From positions 434,001 to 498,000 of the forward strand of contig NZ_RHIB01000002.1 of NCBI RefSeq assembly GCF_003710255.1: DNA of 64,000 bases, written 5' to 3'. The position numbers and the translations under genes were made by a program. The notes beneath the pieces are model-generated. The model saw nothing but the letters and a program-made list of their open reading frames with translations, searched no databases and had not been told where the DNA came from. Positions 31,739 to 39,818 of this stretch are shown in pieces. Source of the stretch: Alteribacter keqinensis. Its GTDB lineage: Bacteria > Bacillota > Bacilli > Bacillales > Salisediminibacteriaceae. The stretch's first letter is position 1. Every line of letters begins with the position of its first letter.

Positions 31739-33106
31739 ATGAAAAAACAAAACCTGAAAGATAGAATGCGAGCTTGGACGCAAAGGCATGAAAAGAAAGC
31801 ACTCCCCCACTCTCTTATTGCTTTAGCCATTGTTCTTACAATTATTCTTACTCAGCCGATCTGGAACGGAGCCCCCATCCCGGAGGATACCCGCCCCGAT
31901 AATGTAGAGCACCGTATCTCCATGGTCGGTGATATTATGATGGGACGCCACGTCCAGGACGCAGCAGAGCAGAGCGGGGAAGGAATGGATCGCGTGTTCC
32001 GTTACGTGACTCCATACTTTCAAGAATCGGATTATGTAACCGGAAACCTTGAAAGTCCGATCATCGCCGACCACGAAGAGGAAACTAAAAACATGATCGA
32101 AGACTTTGAGTTTCATAAAGAAATTCATTTATACGCACCTGTTAGCGCCGTCGATGCTCTCGTAAGCGCCGGCTTTGACTCTGTGAGCCTTGCAAACAAT
32201 CATACGATGGACTACCGTGAGCTTTCCTTTCAGGAGACGGTACGTCATATGAAAGGCAGCGGTATCGAGATGGTCGGCATCGGCCACCGTCTTGGTGATC
32301 CGCAGGAATTCGGTCAGGAGGAGGAAGAAGAGGAATGGTTCGAAGAAGAACCAGCCCAGGAAACCCCTTCTTCCACTCAGGACGAAGACATTGAAAATGA
32401 AGAGCTCGATGCAGCCCGGATTTCCTATCACGACCTTGATGAGGATACAACGATTGCCATGATTGGGATTACCGATGTGTTTTACCAGCAGTTTGCCGCC
32501 GGTCATTCACCAGGTGTATTTATCACGTCAAACGTGACCGGGACCGGACAGGCCGGAACTGAACTTCTCAGCAGACGCCTCAGGGAGGCAAGGGCCAATG
32601 CAGATATCGTCATGGTTCATATCCACTGGGGCGAAGAGTACCAGATCTACCGCAACCGTACCGATCACCAGGAAAACCTGGCACGTTTCATGTCCAATAA
32701 CGGAGCTGACGTCGTGATCGGCCACCACTCCCACGTCCTTGAAGACGTGGAAATTATTCAGGGAACCATTGAGGAAGACGGACAGCGCTACCGAAATAAC
32801 ACCCTCGTCATGTACAGCCTGGGTAACTTTGTCTTTGACCAGGGATGGACCCGGACAAAAGAATCGGTCTTAGCCCAGCTTGACCTGCTCGATGACGGAA
32901 GCAGCGAGCTTTCCTTTATTCCAATGAACGTTCTTGACTCTGCCCCAAGAGAAACACAGGGACTGTTTAAGGGATACCGCGACTACCGGATCTTCCGTAC
33001 CCTCCGCGCCAGTCTTGACGATGATCTCTGGCGGGTGGACAACAGCCGGCTGATTATTGATCTGGACGCTGCAGGCATTTTTGAAAGAGGGGAACTTGTC
33101 CAATGA
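31739..33106 (+). CDS. capA: poly-gamma-glutamate synthesis protein CapA/PgsA (metallophosphatase-like)
   Basis: A 455-residue membrane-anchored protein with a calcineurin-like PGA_cap fold facing outside. A membrane helix (PHSLIALAIVLTIILTQPI, about 23-42) precedes the domain with MVGDIMMGRHVQ (metal site), GNLESPI, LANNHTMDYR, MVHIHWGEEYQ, VVIGHHSHVLEDVEII and YSLGNFVFDQGW. CapA is needed for polymer synthesis or export, but its exact reaction is unsettled. An acidic insert (residues about 195-225: EEEEEEWFEEEPAQ) is unusual and fits a high-salt or alkaline outside. Stop overlaps the ggt start by 4 bases (ATGA). Confidence 0.94.
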   Translation: MKKQNLKDRMRAWTQRHEKKALPHSLIALAIVLTIILTQPIWNGAPIPEDTRPDNVEHRISMVGDIMMGRHVQDAAEQSGEGMDRVFRYVTPYFQESDYVTGNLESPIIADHEEETKNMIEDFEFHKEIHLYAPVSAVDALVSAGFDSVSLANNHTMDYRELSFQETVRHMKGSGIEMVGIGHRLGDPQEFGQEEEEEEWFEEEPAQETPSSTQDEDIENEELDAARISYHDLDEDTTIAMIGITDVFYQQFAAGHSPGVFITSNVTGTGQAGTELLSRRLREARANADIVMVHIHWGEEYQIYRNRTDHQENLARFMSNNGADVVIGHHSHVLEDVEIIQGTIEEDGQRYRNNTLVMYSLGNFVFDQGWTRTKESVLAQLDLLDDGSSELSFIPMNVLDSAPRETQGLFKGYRDYRIFRTLRASLDDDLWRVDNSRLIIDLDAAGIFERGELVQ

Positions 33107-34992
33107 GCGCATTACGAATAACAAACATCCTTGCCCTTGTCATCTTCATTGGACTTGTGGCCTGGGAGATCAGTTTTCAGGATATTATCAGACAAACACA
33201 AGAACCATACTCCGATGAGGTCGAAGAAAATGAAGATACACTTGAACTGACCTCAGAAGCCCCGGCGGATGAAGAAGCCGCACAGGAACAGGAGGGATAT
33301 GTCTTTGGGACGAGTGCCGTTCACCCCCTCGCTGTGCGCGCCGGTAACAGAGTTGTTGAAAACGGCGGTAATGCCGCCGAAGCAGCCATCGCTGTCAGCT
33401 TCGTATTAGGCGTTGTGGAACCCTACGGATCAGGAATCGGCGGCGGGGGTATGATGCTCGTTCACGACCCCGATCAAGGCGTACGAAGCTTCGACTACCG
33501 TGAAGCAGCAGCATCCAGCGGTGCATGGCCTGAACGTGGCGTCGCCGTTCCCGGTCTTGTAAAAGGTATGGAGCTTCTTCACGAAGAATACTGGTCCGGA
33601 GAAGAAGAAACAAGCTGGGAAGCACTCCTTGAAGATGCCATCGAGTATGCGGAAGATGGCGTCCTTGTGGATCAGATTCTGACCAACCGTATCGACAGCG
33701 CGACCCGCTACATCGATATGGACGAGCAAAACCGTGAATACTTCTATCCGGGCGGCCTCGCCATCGAGCGGTATGAAACTCTCCAGCAGCCTGCCCTGGC
33801 AGAAACAATGAAAAAAATTCAGGCATCAGGTGCGGCAGGCTTTTACGAAGGTGAAGTTGCCGATGCCCTCGTGAACGCCACTTCGTTTACTCACGAAGAC
33901 CTGCTCAACTATGACGTATACGAAAGCGAGCCGGTCTCCGGCGAGTTTGAAAACCGCCGCATTTATGGAACCGCGTCACCATCAGCATCCACCACATTGA
34001 TTCAAATGCTTCAGATGGCTGACCAGCTCGATGTCTATGAGACCCTCAGTGCCATTGAAGGCTTTGACGGTCTTGACCTTGATCCGAACATGAAACTCGG
34101 ACACCTGGTCAACGAGGATGAATGGTATCCCGTATACGTTCACCTGATGAGTGAAGTGACCAAAGCCGCCTACGGGGACCGGCTTGAGACTGTGGGAGAC
34201 CCGCAGTTCAACCCGGAGATTGACACAAACGCCTTTACAGAGCCGGCCTATACGCAGTCACTGATTGATGGAAATGAAGAGCAGTCCGGCATCAACGTTG
34301 ACCGTATTTCCTACAACGAGCAATATGACTCACCGGCTGAAATTAATGACTCCCGGCACACGACTCACTTTGTTATTGTGGATCAGGACGGCATGATGGT
34401 CTCTGCCACCCACTCCCTTGGTGAGTTCTTCGGATCAGGGCGCTACGTGAAAGGAATGTTTTTGAATAATCAGCTGAACAACTTCAGCCCCCGTGACGAG
34501 TCACCGAACAGCTACGCTCCGGGCAAACGTCCGCGTACGTTCGTCTCTCCCGTCATTTTGGAAGGCGAGCACGGCCAGGCAGAGCTAGGACTCGGTACAC
34601 CAGGCGGACGGCGAATTCCGGCCATGCTGTTCCAGACAATCATGGAATATACCTATGGTGTAAATGAAGACACAGGCGAGCCGTTCACCCTTCAGGAAGC
34701 GATCTCCAGACCCCGCTTCTACACGGAAGGCAACCTCGTCAACTATGAACGCAGCATGGATGATGACATGCGCCGGATCTTCTTTGAAGACTTCGGCTAT
34801 GACTTAAGACAGGAATCCTCTCCGCTTTACTATGGAGGAATCCAGGGAATCGGCCTTGAATACAGCGACGCCGGTCACGTCCAGCGCATCTTCGGCGGCG
34901 GGGACCCGCGCCGTAACGGTGCATGGCAGCTCGGCACACACGAAGGAACACAGGAAGAACAAGGCGCAGACGAAGATGAACTTGACGAATAA
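33103..34992 (+). CDS. gamma-glutamyltransferase, CapD/GGT family (second locus)
   Basis: A 629-residue membrane-anchored Ntn hydrolase. N-terminal helix ITNILALVIFIGLVAW, acidic linker (about 30-65), then YVFGTSAVHPLAVRAGNRVV, NGGNAAEAAIAVSFVLGVVE and GSGIGGGG. Next is RHTTHFVIVDQDG with the nucleophile Thr at about 420 (first T of TTHF), then SLGEFFGSGRY and GTPGGRRIPA. It should self-cleave into two subunits. In B. anthracis the related CapD trims polyglutamate and links it to peptidoglycan. In other Bacillus species GGT degrades it. Transcribed with capBCA, so a role in processing or anchoring the polymer is likely. Acidic C-terminal tail (EEQGADEDELDE). Confidence 0.93.
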   Translation: MSALRITNILALVIFIGLVAWEISFQDIIRQTQEPYSDEVEENEDTLELTSEAPADEEAAQEQEGYVFGTSAVHPLAVRAGNRVVENGGNAAEAAIAVSFVLGVVEPYGSGIGGGGMMLVHDPDQGVRSFDYREAAASSGAWPERGVAVPGLVKGMELLHEEYWSGEEETSWEALLEDAIEYAEDGVLVDQILTNRIDSATRYIDMDEQNREYFYPGGLAIERYETLQQPALAETMKKIQASGAAGFYEGEVADALVNATSFTHEDLLNYDVYESEPVSGEFENRRIYGTASPSASTTLIQMLQMADQLDVYETLSAIEGFDGLDLDPNMKLGHLVNEDEWYPVYVHLMSEVTKAAYGDRLETVGDPQFNPEIDTNAFTEPAYTQSLIDGNEEQSGINVDRISYNEQYDSPAEINDSRHTTHFVIVDQDGMMVSATHSLGEFFGSGRYVKGMFLNNQLNNFSPRDESPNSYAPGKRPRTFVSPVILEGEHGQAELGLGTPGGRRIPAMLFQTIMEYTYGVNEDTGEPFTLQEAISRPRFYTEGNLVNYERSMDDDMRRIFFEDFGYDLRQESSPLYYGGIQGIGLEYSDAGHVQRIFGGGDPRRNGAWQLGTHEGTQEEQGADEDELDE

Positions 34993-34995
34993 ACG

Positions 34996-35033
34996 AAAGC
35001 GGCAGAGCCTACTCATAGGCCTGCCGCTTTTTT
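34996..35033. terminator. terminator after the second polyglutamate operon
   Basis: AAAGCGGCAG and CTGCCGCTTT form the stem with an internal GCCTA/TAGGC hairpin, followed by T6 on the plus strand. It overlaps the 3' end of the convergent VanZ-like gene. Confidence 0.8.
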
Positions 35034-35521
35034 CTTCGTTCAGTTAACAGGATCCAGCACAGCACCCCGACAGCCCCGCCGGCCATATCCAGAAGTACAT
35101 CCTCCACCATTCCGCTTCGGTTCGGGTGAAAATAATGACGCACCTCATCATAAGCCGCATAAAGCGTTGTACACAGAATTGCTATGACAGCCGCTTCGGG
35201 GACACGGTCTCCAAGCCACAACCGCACCACCCTGTACACCAGTACCGCCAGCACAAAATAAACAAAAACATGAGCACCTTTTCTGATGAAAAACTCCACA
35301 AACTGCTCGGTGGAACTCGTCTCGAGACTCACCACGCTCGTTCCGTAAGTGAAGCTCACCCAGCCAAAGGCTGACTCCACCCACGCCAGGTTTATGTTTC
35401 CGAGTATCGGAGTAACGTTCTGCTCTTCATACGACTGGGAGGAAGCATATTGAATCACAGCAACCCACCCAAGAAGCGGTACGATATGACTGAGTAATGT
35501 ATTGGTTTCTTTTTGATTCAT
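35009..35521 (-). CDS. VanZ-like membrane protein
   Basis: A 170-residue protein with about four predicted membrane helices (around 13-28, 83-100, 108-130 and 147-163) and the VanZ-family core RKGAHVFVYFVLAVLVYR, then LYAAYDEVRHYFHPNRSGMVEDVLLDMAGG. VanZ proteins give low-level glycopeptide resistance in some contexts, but most chromosomal members have no proven role. The conserved polar residues suggest a cell-envelope lipid or sugar substrate. Its 3' end overlaps the convergent terminator. Monocistronic, with no linked resistance genes. Confidence 0.85.
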   Translation of the reverse strand: MNQKETNTLLSHIVPLLGWVAVIQYASSQSYEEQNVTPILGNINLAWVESAFGWVSFTYGTSVVSLETSSTEQFVEFFIRKGAHVFVYFVLAVLVYRVVRLWLGDRVPEAAVIAILCTTLYAAYDEVRHYFHPNRSGMVEDVLLDMAGGAVGVLCWILLTERRKKRQAYE

Positions 35522-35822
35522 CTCTTTATCACCTGAATTAGTGTATTAACGAATAGATGTTTATTATACGTTACATTTTGGGCCTTTTGGGAGAGCCTGG
35601 ACAATTTCTGTGTTCATTCGAGTCAATTTCCCGGGAAATCGAGCAATTGCGCAGATTAAATAAACGTTTGCTTAAGTTGCAAAGCGTGGGGAAACAGCGG
35701 GATTTTACAGGGAAATTGTAATGAGAGCACCTCAGTGGGGTCTGAGGAAATAATGAAGGAAGTTATTACACCATTCCGGGAATATACGAACAACTAAAAT
35801 GCGATGCAAGTAACCCGCTCCT

Positions 35823-35921
35823 GAAATATACTTCGCTTTCCGCGGAAAGCGGGTTACCCTCCTCACTTCGTTGCGGGGTCGCACCTTAGCTTTACCTCCC
35901 GCAGGAGTCTGCGTATATTTC
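35823..35921 (+). repeat. dispersed structured repeat, copy 2
   Basis: Ends GAAATATAC/GTATATTTC are exactly complementary. The core TTCGCTTTCCGCGG, TTGCGGGGTCGCAC and CTCCCGCAGGAGTCTGCG matches copies 1 and 3. It lies in the 35522-36799 gap between the VanZ-like gene and the gas vesicle operon, which has no gene. The two stretches near 36180-36260 and 36430-36500 in that gap also resemble each other (AAGAGGAGGCTG, then GCCACTGAA). Confidence 0.65.
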
Positions 35922-36286
35922 ATTCGCTATGTCACCGAATTGTTCGAACGAAAGATAGCTGATTACTTTCTTAAAATCCCAGCCTAATACATTCCAGGCC
36001 CTGTCTGTAAGCCATTATCTAATAATAGATATCCTGCGCCTCCACTGAAGGCGCAGGACACTCCCGTTATATTTACCTCATTTGCTTTGATATGGAGCAT
36101 CATACCTAAACTTCATGGCTAAGGGATCTAATAACACTATTGAGGACCTGCTTAAATTATTTTGTCTTCAATGGGAATTCAATATTAAGAGGAGGCTGAA
36201 AGAATGCCGTTGCGGAAATGGTGGAGGATCTAAATAAGCTAAGCGAAGCCACTGAAGAAAAGTCTATTTTCTCAGAAGAGTTACGT

Positions 36287-36399
36287 GTTGATTTCCGCTC
36301 ATTGCACTTTCCGGGGGGCGCCGGTGAGCCTTCTCGTGCTCCGGGGTCTCACCCTGCCACCTCCTCCCGCAGGAGTCTCGCGCATTCGATGCAATCAAC
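36287..36399 (+). repeat. dispersed structured repeat, copy 3
   Basis: Ends GTTGATT/AATCAAC as in copy 1, with TTTCCGCTCATTGCAC, CTCCGGGGTCTCACC and CTCCCGCAGGAGTCTCGCG inside. An open frame across it is accidental. Confidence 0.7.
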
Positions 36400-36603
36400 T
36401 CTTTTCTAAAAATCAACATCGCTCTTTAACACAGCTATAATAATTAAGAAGAGGCTGTAATAATGTCCAAGACCCCTGGCCGATGCCACTGAAAAAAGTA
36501 CAAATTAATTTTTTCAGTACCTTCCTGGCAAGTATGGAAGCTCGCCGGCATAGTTATGGAAAGCAAAGGGCACGCAGGTTAAATACTTCTTGTATCATGC
36601 GCA

Positions 36604-36718
36604 GCTGAACGCCAGCAGCGAGACTCCTGCGACAGTGGGGGCCAGGCGAGACCCCGCAGGGCAAAGCCCGCGGAGGCTCGCCGGCACCGTCGCGGAAAGC
36701 GAGCGGATGGCGTTCAGC
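36604..36718 (-). repeat. dispersed structured repeat, copy 4 (inverted)
   Basis: Opposite orientation to the other copies. Ends GCTGAACGCC/GGCGTTCAGC are complementary over 10 bases but differ from the other copies, while the core (CGCAGGAGTCTCGC and GCGGGGTCTCGCC on the minus strand) is shared. Confidence 0.65.
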
Positions 36719-36799
36719 GGAGCTCAGATAAACTGACGTGAAGATATACTCATTTAATAAAAAAAGAAACCAGTGCATCCTCTGCCCTGATTTCCCGAA

Positions 36800-37003
36800 T
36801 TATTCATCTGGTTTCGGCTTTCTATCTCTGCCCGGCTGTGGAATCCCCACCTGGCCCCGGATCGAATAGTCCGTTCGGAGAACCGGCCCCTTCTTTTTAT
36901 CACCCAGCCGCCGCTCTTCAGACCGGACCACCGTCGAATGGTCCGACGTTTCCAGATCTTTAAGCAGTCTCTCCAAATCCTTAAAAAAGTCCTTTTTTCC
37001 CAT
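36800..37003 (-). CDS. unknown small protein at the end of the gas vesicle operon (67 aa)
   Basis: ATG at 37003 with GAGGTGAT 4-6 bases upstream opens MGKKDFFKDLERLLKDLETS, a charged amphipathic helix. It is followed by a basic middle part and a C-terminal VLRTDYSIRGQVGIPQPG plus a charged tail. It lies 16 bases after gvpJ, where B. megaterium has gvpT and gvpU, but resembles neither as I know them. The TDYSIRGQVGI segment is faintly like the C-terminal region of archaeal/actinobacterial GvpH-type proteins. Function unknown, though co-transcription suggests a gas vesicle assembly factor. Confidence 0.65.
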   Translation of the reverse strand: MGKKDFFKDLERLLKDLETSDHSTVVRSEERRLGDKKKGPVLRTDYSIRGQVGIPQPGRDRKPKPDE

Positions 37004-37019
37004 TAACATCACCTCAGTT

Positions 37020-37337
37020 TCAGGTTTTACTTTCTTCCCGTGAGGAGATTTGCTGTACTTTTTTCTCTAAATCCTCAAGCTGGCCTTTCAGGTAATCATT
37101 CTCTTCCTGGAGCTTCGACGCCTTCGAAGAATAGTGTGGGTCGTTCTCCCACCAGTCCATGCCGATTTCCTTAGCTTTATCCACGGAAGCGATCAGGAGA
37201 CGGATTTTTATTGTCAGCAGTTCTACGTCAGCCAGGTTGATTTTAATATCTCCCGCGATGACCACACCTTTATCGAGAACCGTTTCAAGTACGTCTACAA
37301 GGCTGTTTGAATTGTTCGGGGTCTTCATCGGTTCCAT
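37020..37337 (-). CDS. gvpJ: gas vesicle protein GvpJ (GvpA-like, minor shell/tip)
   Basis: A 105-residue GvpA-family protein. The core SLVDVLETVLDKGVVIAGDI, INLADVELLTIKIRLLIASVDKA aligns with the GvpA alpha-beta-beta-alpha fold and is followed by a coiled-coil tail (KLQEENDYLKGQLEDLEKKV). GvpJ is a minor structural component implicated in vesicle nucleation or tip formation. WWENDPHYS after the core is a usual GvpJ feature. ATG at 37337 (AGGAGTGA upstream) is preferred over the GTG two codons earlier. 31 bases after gvpK. Confidence 0.93.
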   Translation of the reverse strand: MEPMKTPNNSNSLVDVLETVLDKGVVIAGDIKINLADVELLTIKIRLLIASVDKAKEIGMDWWENDPHYSSKASKLQEENDYLKGQLEDLEKKVQQISSREESKT

Positions 37338-37367
37338 GTTCACTCACTCCTATTTTATGTGTTCGTG

Positions 37368-37670
37368 CTAAAGCAGGTTACCAAGGGGTCCGAGATTGAT
37401 ATTCAAGTCCTCATCGTCCAGGCCGAAAATCTCTTTCATTTCTTCCATCTTCTCTTCCAGGTTCATAAGCGCAACACCCAGCTGCTCAATCTGCTCGTCC
37501 GTCAGATTGCCGCTGTCGACCCGGCGCATCGCCTGTCTCTCCACAAGCTGTCTGAGCAGTTCAATAACCGTAAGAACGAGCTGGGACAAACCTTCCTCCG
37601 CTTTTTCCGGATCAAGGGATATACGCCCTGTGGGCTTGTTTTCCGGGGCAAAAAGTTCTGCTTTACTCAA
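37368..37670 (-). CDS. gvpK: gas vesicle protein GvpK
   Basis: A 100-residue helical protein with RISLDPEKAEEGLSQLVLTV, IELLRQLVERQAMRRVDSG, NLTDEQIEQLGVALMNLEEK and M EEMKEIFGLDDEDLNINLG, the GvpK signature. It is an accessory protein needed for vesicle formation in B. megaterium and E. coli expression work. It begins with TTG, overlapping the end of gvpS by 8 bases, with AAAGGAG upstream, so translation is probably coupled. Confidence 0.94.
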   Translation of the reverse strand: MSKAELFAPENKPTGRISLDPEKAEEGLSQLVLTVIELLRQLVERQAMRRVDSGNLTDEQIEQLGVALMNLEEKMEEMKEIFGLDDEDLNINLGPLGNLL

Positions 37671-37917
37671 CTGTTTCCTCTCCTTTCACAGGCTCTTTAT
37701 TCTGGCTTTCAATCAATGTCTCCACAGACGTCAGAAGAATACGCAAATCAAGGTATACCAGGTCTATATCGGCTATCGATATGGTGATATCCCCTCTGAG
37801 CACAACGCCTTTATCCAGAACCGCATCGAGTATATCGAGCAGCGATACGTCATCTCTTTCAAGGCTTTCTCTCCTCACAGCATCCACCTCATTCGGTCTT
37901 TCTGTACGATACGGCAT
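37663..37917 (-). CDS. gvpS: gas vesicle protein GvpS (GvpA-like)
   Basis: An 84-residue GvpA-family minor protein with SLLDILDAVLDKGVVLRGDI, TISIADIDLVYLDLRILLTSVET. GvpS belongs with GvpJ and GvpM as minor shell proteins that bind the GvpF/L assembly factors. It lies between gvpL and gvpK as in B. megaterium. The ribosome binding site is weak, which may keep the level low relative to the main shell protein. Confidence 0.92.
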   Translation of the reverse strand: MPYRTERPNEVDAVRRESLERDDVSLLDILDAVLDKGVVLRGDITISIADIDLVYLDLRILLTSVETLIESQNKEPVKGEETVE

Positions 37918-37949
37918 CTCTGATTTAATCGTGTAATCATCGCTTCACT

Positions 37950-38783
37950 CTACTCTCCGGCTTCTGTAAAACTAGAGAAATGATACGCAGGCCACGGTCC
38001 CGTGACAGCAAAGTCAAGCCCGCTCTCTTTTTCATCCGCTTCTTTCTTCGCTTCTTCCATGATCCCGGTCAGGCGATCCATATCGCTTCTGTCAATGAGG
38101 TACGCACTGTTCCAGCACATCTCTTCTGTGCGGCCGGTGACTTTTTGATTCCAGTTCTTTTTCACTTCGGCCTTAGAAGAAATCTCTTTGAGCTTTTCGT
38201 GCAGCAGACCGCACTCTTCATCGACCTCTTTCTCCGCCTGTTTTTCAACAAACTGGTCAAGCTTGCGACGCTCAAAAAACTGCTTTCCTTTGGACAGGGA
38301 TTCAATCTCCTGCTTCTTTCGTTCAATTTCCGGGCTGTTTTCAAGAACACTCCGGGTGAACTTCTCTTTATCCGCATAAACCTTCACGTTCCACTCTTCT
38401 TTATCCGAAAGCTCCGAGAACAGTTCAACAATACGCTCCCTGTGAGTATTTACAATCGACTCAAGGCTTTCCATGGTCTCGTAGATCGTTCCAAACTTCA
38501 GCGGTATAATGGTAAAGGTCTGATGAAGACGGTTCATCATTTCGTGGTGGTGAAAGGCTTTATCCTGAAGCCATTTCATATTCTCCACGTTTTTCTTCAG
38601 TTGGTCTTCATTAAACTCATCTTTTTTCACACGGCAGACGACGGATGTTATATCGCCATGCGATACGTACTCCACCTGGGTGTCAGGATCGATGCCCGGC
38701 ATATCGGGTGTATCGTCTTGTTCGTCAGTTGGTATAAAGGCATACAAGTACAGTAGTTGGTCCGTTGCAATATTCGTTTCCAT
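37950..38783 (-). CDS. gvpL: gas vesicle protein GvpL (GvpF/L family)
   Basis: A 277-residue GvpF/L-family assembly factor. It has LLYLYAFIPTDE at the N-terminus, HHHEMMNRLHQTFTIIPLKF, GTIYETMESLES, NVKVYADKE, a long helical middle (ERKKQEIESLSKGKQFFERR), SAYLIDRSDMDRL and the family end DFAVTGPWPAYHFSSF. GvpL and GvpF interact with GvpA and are thought to prevent its premature aggregation and nucleate vesicles. ATG at 38783 is preceded by GGAAGGTGA. Ten in-frame codons before it lack support. Confidence 0.94.
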   Translation of the reverse strand: METNIATDQLLYLYAFIPTDEQDDTPDMPGIDPDTQVEYVSHGDITSVVCRVKKDEFNEDQLKKNVENMKWLQDKAFHHHEMMNRLHQTFTIIPLKFGTIYETMESLESIVNTHRERIVELFSELSDKEEWNVKVYADKEKFTRSVLENSPEIERKKQEIESLSKGKQFFERRKLDQFVEKQAEKEVDEECGLLHEKLKEISSKAEVKKNWNQKVTGRTEEMCWNSAYLIDRSDMDRLTGIMEEAKKEADEKESGLDFAVTGPWPAYHFSSFTEAGE

Positions 38784-38787
38784 CGAT

Positions 38788-39051
38788 TCACCTTCCTTCG
38801 TTCTCTTCCACACTTTCCCTCAGTCGTTCCTGCTCAAGTGTTTTTGCTATTCTGTATCGCTCCAGCAGTTCTTCTTCCTGCTTTTCGTACGCTTCCTCAG
38901 AGATTTCTTCCATCTCAAGCATCATCTGCAGATGAATCAGCTTCTGCTGGATGTGTTCAAGATCGTACAATTCTTTGTCCACTTCTTCTTTGACCTTTTT
39001 ACCGACCATTACGAGCGTATCAATGGGCCAGGTGAAAAGTTTGAAGATCAT
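38788..39051 (-). CDS. gvpG: gas vesicle protein GvpG
   Basis: An 87-residue protein starting MIFKLFTWPIDTLVMVGKKV, the conserved GvpG N-terminus, followed by a coiled coil (EEVDKELYDLEHIQQKLIHL, EMEEISEEAYEKQEEELLER). It is an essential accessory factor that bridges GvpF/GvpL complexes. ATG at 39051 overlaps the gvpF stop (ATGA), so the two are translationally coupled. The longer in-frame upstream extension lies within gvpF and is not used. Confidence 0.94.
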   Translation of the reverse strand: MIFKLFTWPIDTLVMVGKKVKEEVDKELYDLEHIQQKLIHLQMMLEMEEISEEAYEKQEEELLERYRIAKTLEQERLRESVEENEGR

Positions 39052-39803
39052 GACGCATCTGCTTTGATTTTCAGATTGATGAAGTTGTACGCCGGCCACG
39101 GGCCTGTATATTTAAAATCAACCCGGTCGCCCCACTCTTCGTGAAACTCGTTTACCAGGGCATCAAACTCTGCTTCTTTTTCCTTATCAATCAAAAAGGC
39201 CGCATTTATAAGCATCCGCTCACTGATCGCTTCATTGTTTTTAGCCGCATCAGCCACTTCCGCCAGAGGCTGAAACACCTGGTCATCAAAGGTCATCTGA
39301 AGTTTTGTCATAAAATTACGGGCTGCTTCACCTAGCTTAATCCGGTCGTAGTACCCTGCCTCAGCATTTTTCCCCTTTACGTTCGTCTGCAGCTTTTTCA
39401 TTGCCGGTTCGTTCTGCGCCGAATTTTCAATCCACTCTTTTTTCCCGATCAGCTTAAGACCGACTTCCATCTTCCCTCTGATACGGGGAAAGATTTCATT
39501 AAACTGGGGTGAGAGCTTGGTCAGAAGGATCTTCACGTCTTTTTCCGACTCGAGTACGTTTCCGAAACTCATGGGAATGATCGTGAACTGCTTCATTACC
39601 GCAGCCACCGTATCCTGATGGGCTTTCAGATTCTGCCTGCTCGGCTCATAAATCTGCACCGGGGCATTGGTAACAACCATGGACAGGCCTTTGTAAGGGA
39701 TCGTATACACACGGCGGTGCTCACCTGCCAGTTTCACTTTTTCAAAGGTTTGCGCTTCCTCTGTTTCAATCGCGCCAAACATGTAAACTCCCTCTTTACT
39801 CAT
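39048..39803 (-). CDS. gvpF: gas vesicle protein GvpF (GvpF/L family)
   Basis: A 251-residue GvpF/L-family protein: GVYMFGAIETEEAQTF, HQDTVAAVMKQFTIIPMSFG, NVLESEKDVKILL, GLKLIGKKEW, INAAFLIDKEKEAEF and the C-terminal VDFKYTGPWPAYNFINLKI that defines the family. It is a paralogue of gvpL two genes downstream, differing by a shorter middle. It binds GvpA during nucleation and has been found in purified vesicles. Start fixed by AAAGGAGA upstream of 39803. Confidence 0.94.
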   Translation of the reverse strand: MSKEGVYMFGAIETEEAQTFEKVKLAGEHRRVYTIPYKGLSMVVTNAPVQIYEPSRQNLKAHQDTVAAVMKQFTIIPMSFGNVLESEKDVKILLTKLSPQFNEIFPRIRGKMEVGLKLIGKKEWIENSAQNEPAMKKLQTNVKGKNAEAGYYDRIKLGEAARNFMTKLQMTFDDQVFQPLAEVADAAKNNEAISERMLINAAFLIDKEKEAEFDALVNEFHEEWGDRVDFKYTGPWPAYNFINLKIKADAS

Positions 39804-39818
39804 GTACGCTCTCTCCTT

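Noticed and set aside
35823-36718. Insertion sequences
   Set aside because: The repeats have complementary ends, but no transposase is encoded and the ends differ between copies, so I call them structured repeats instead.
36218-36778. Open frames across the dispersed repeats
   Set aside because: They coincide with non-coding GC-rich repeat copies and resemble no protein family.
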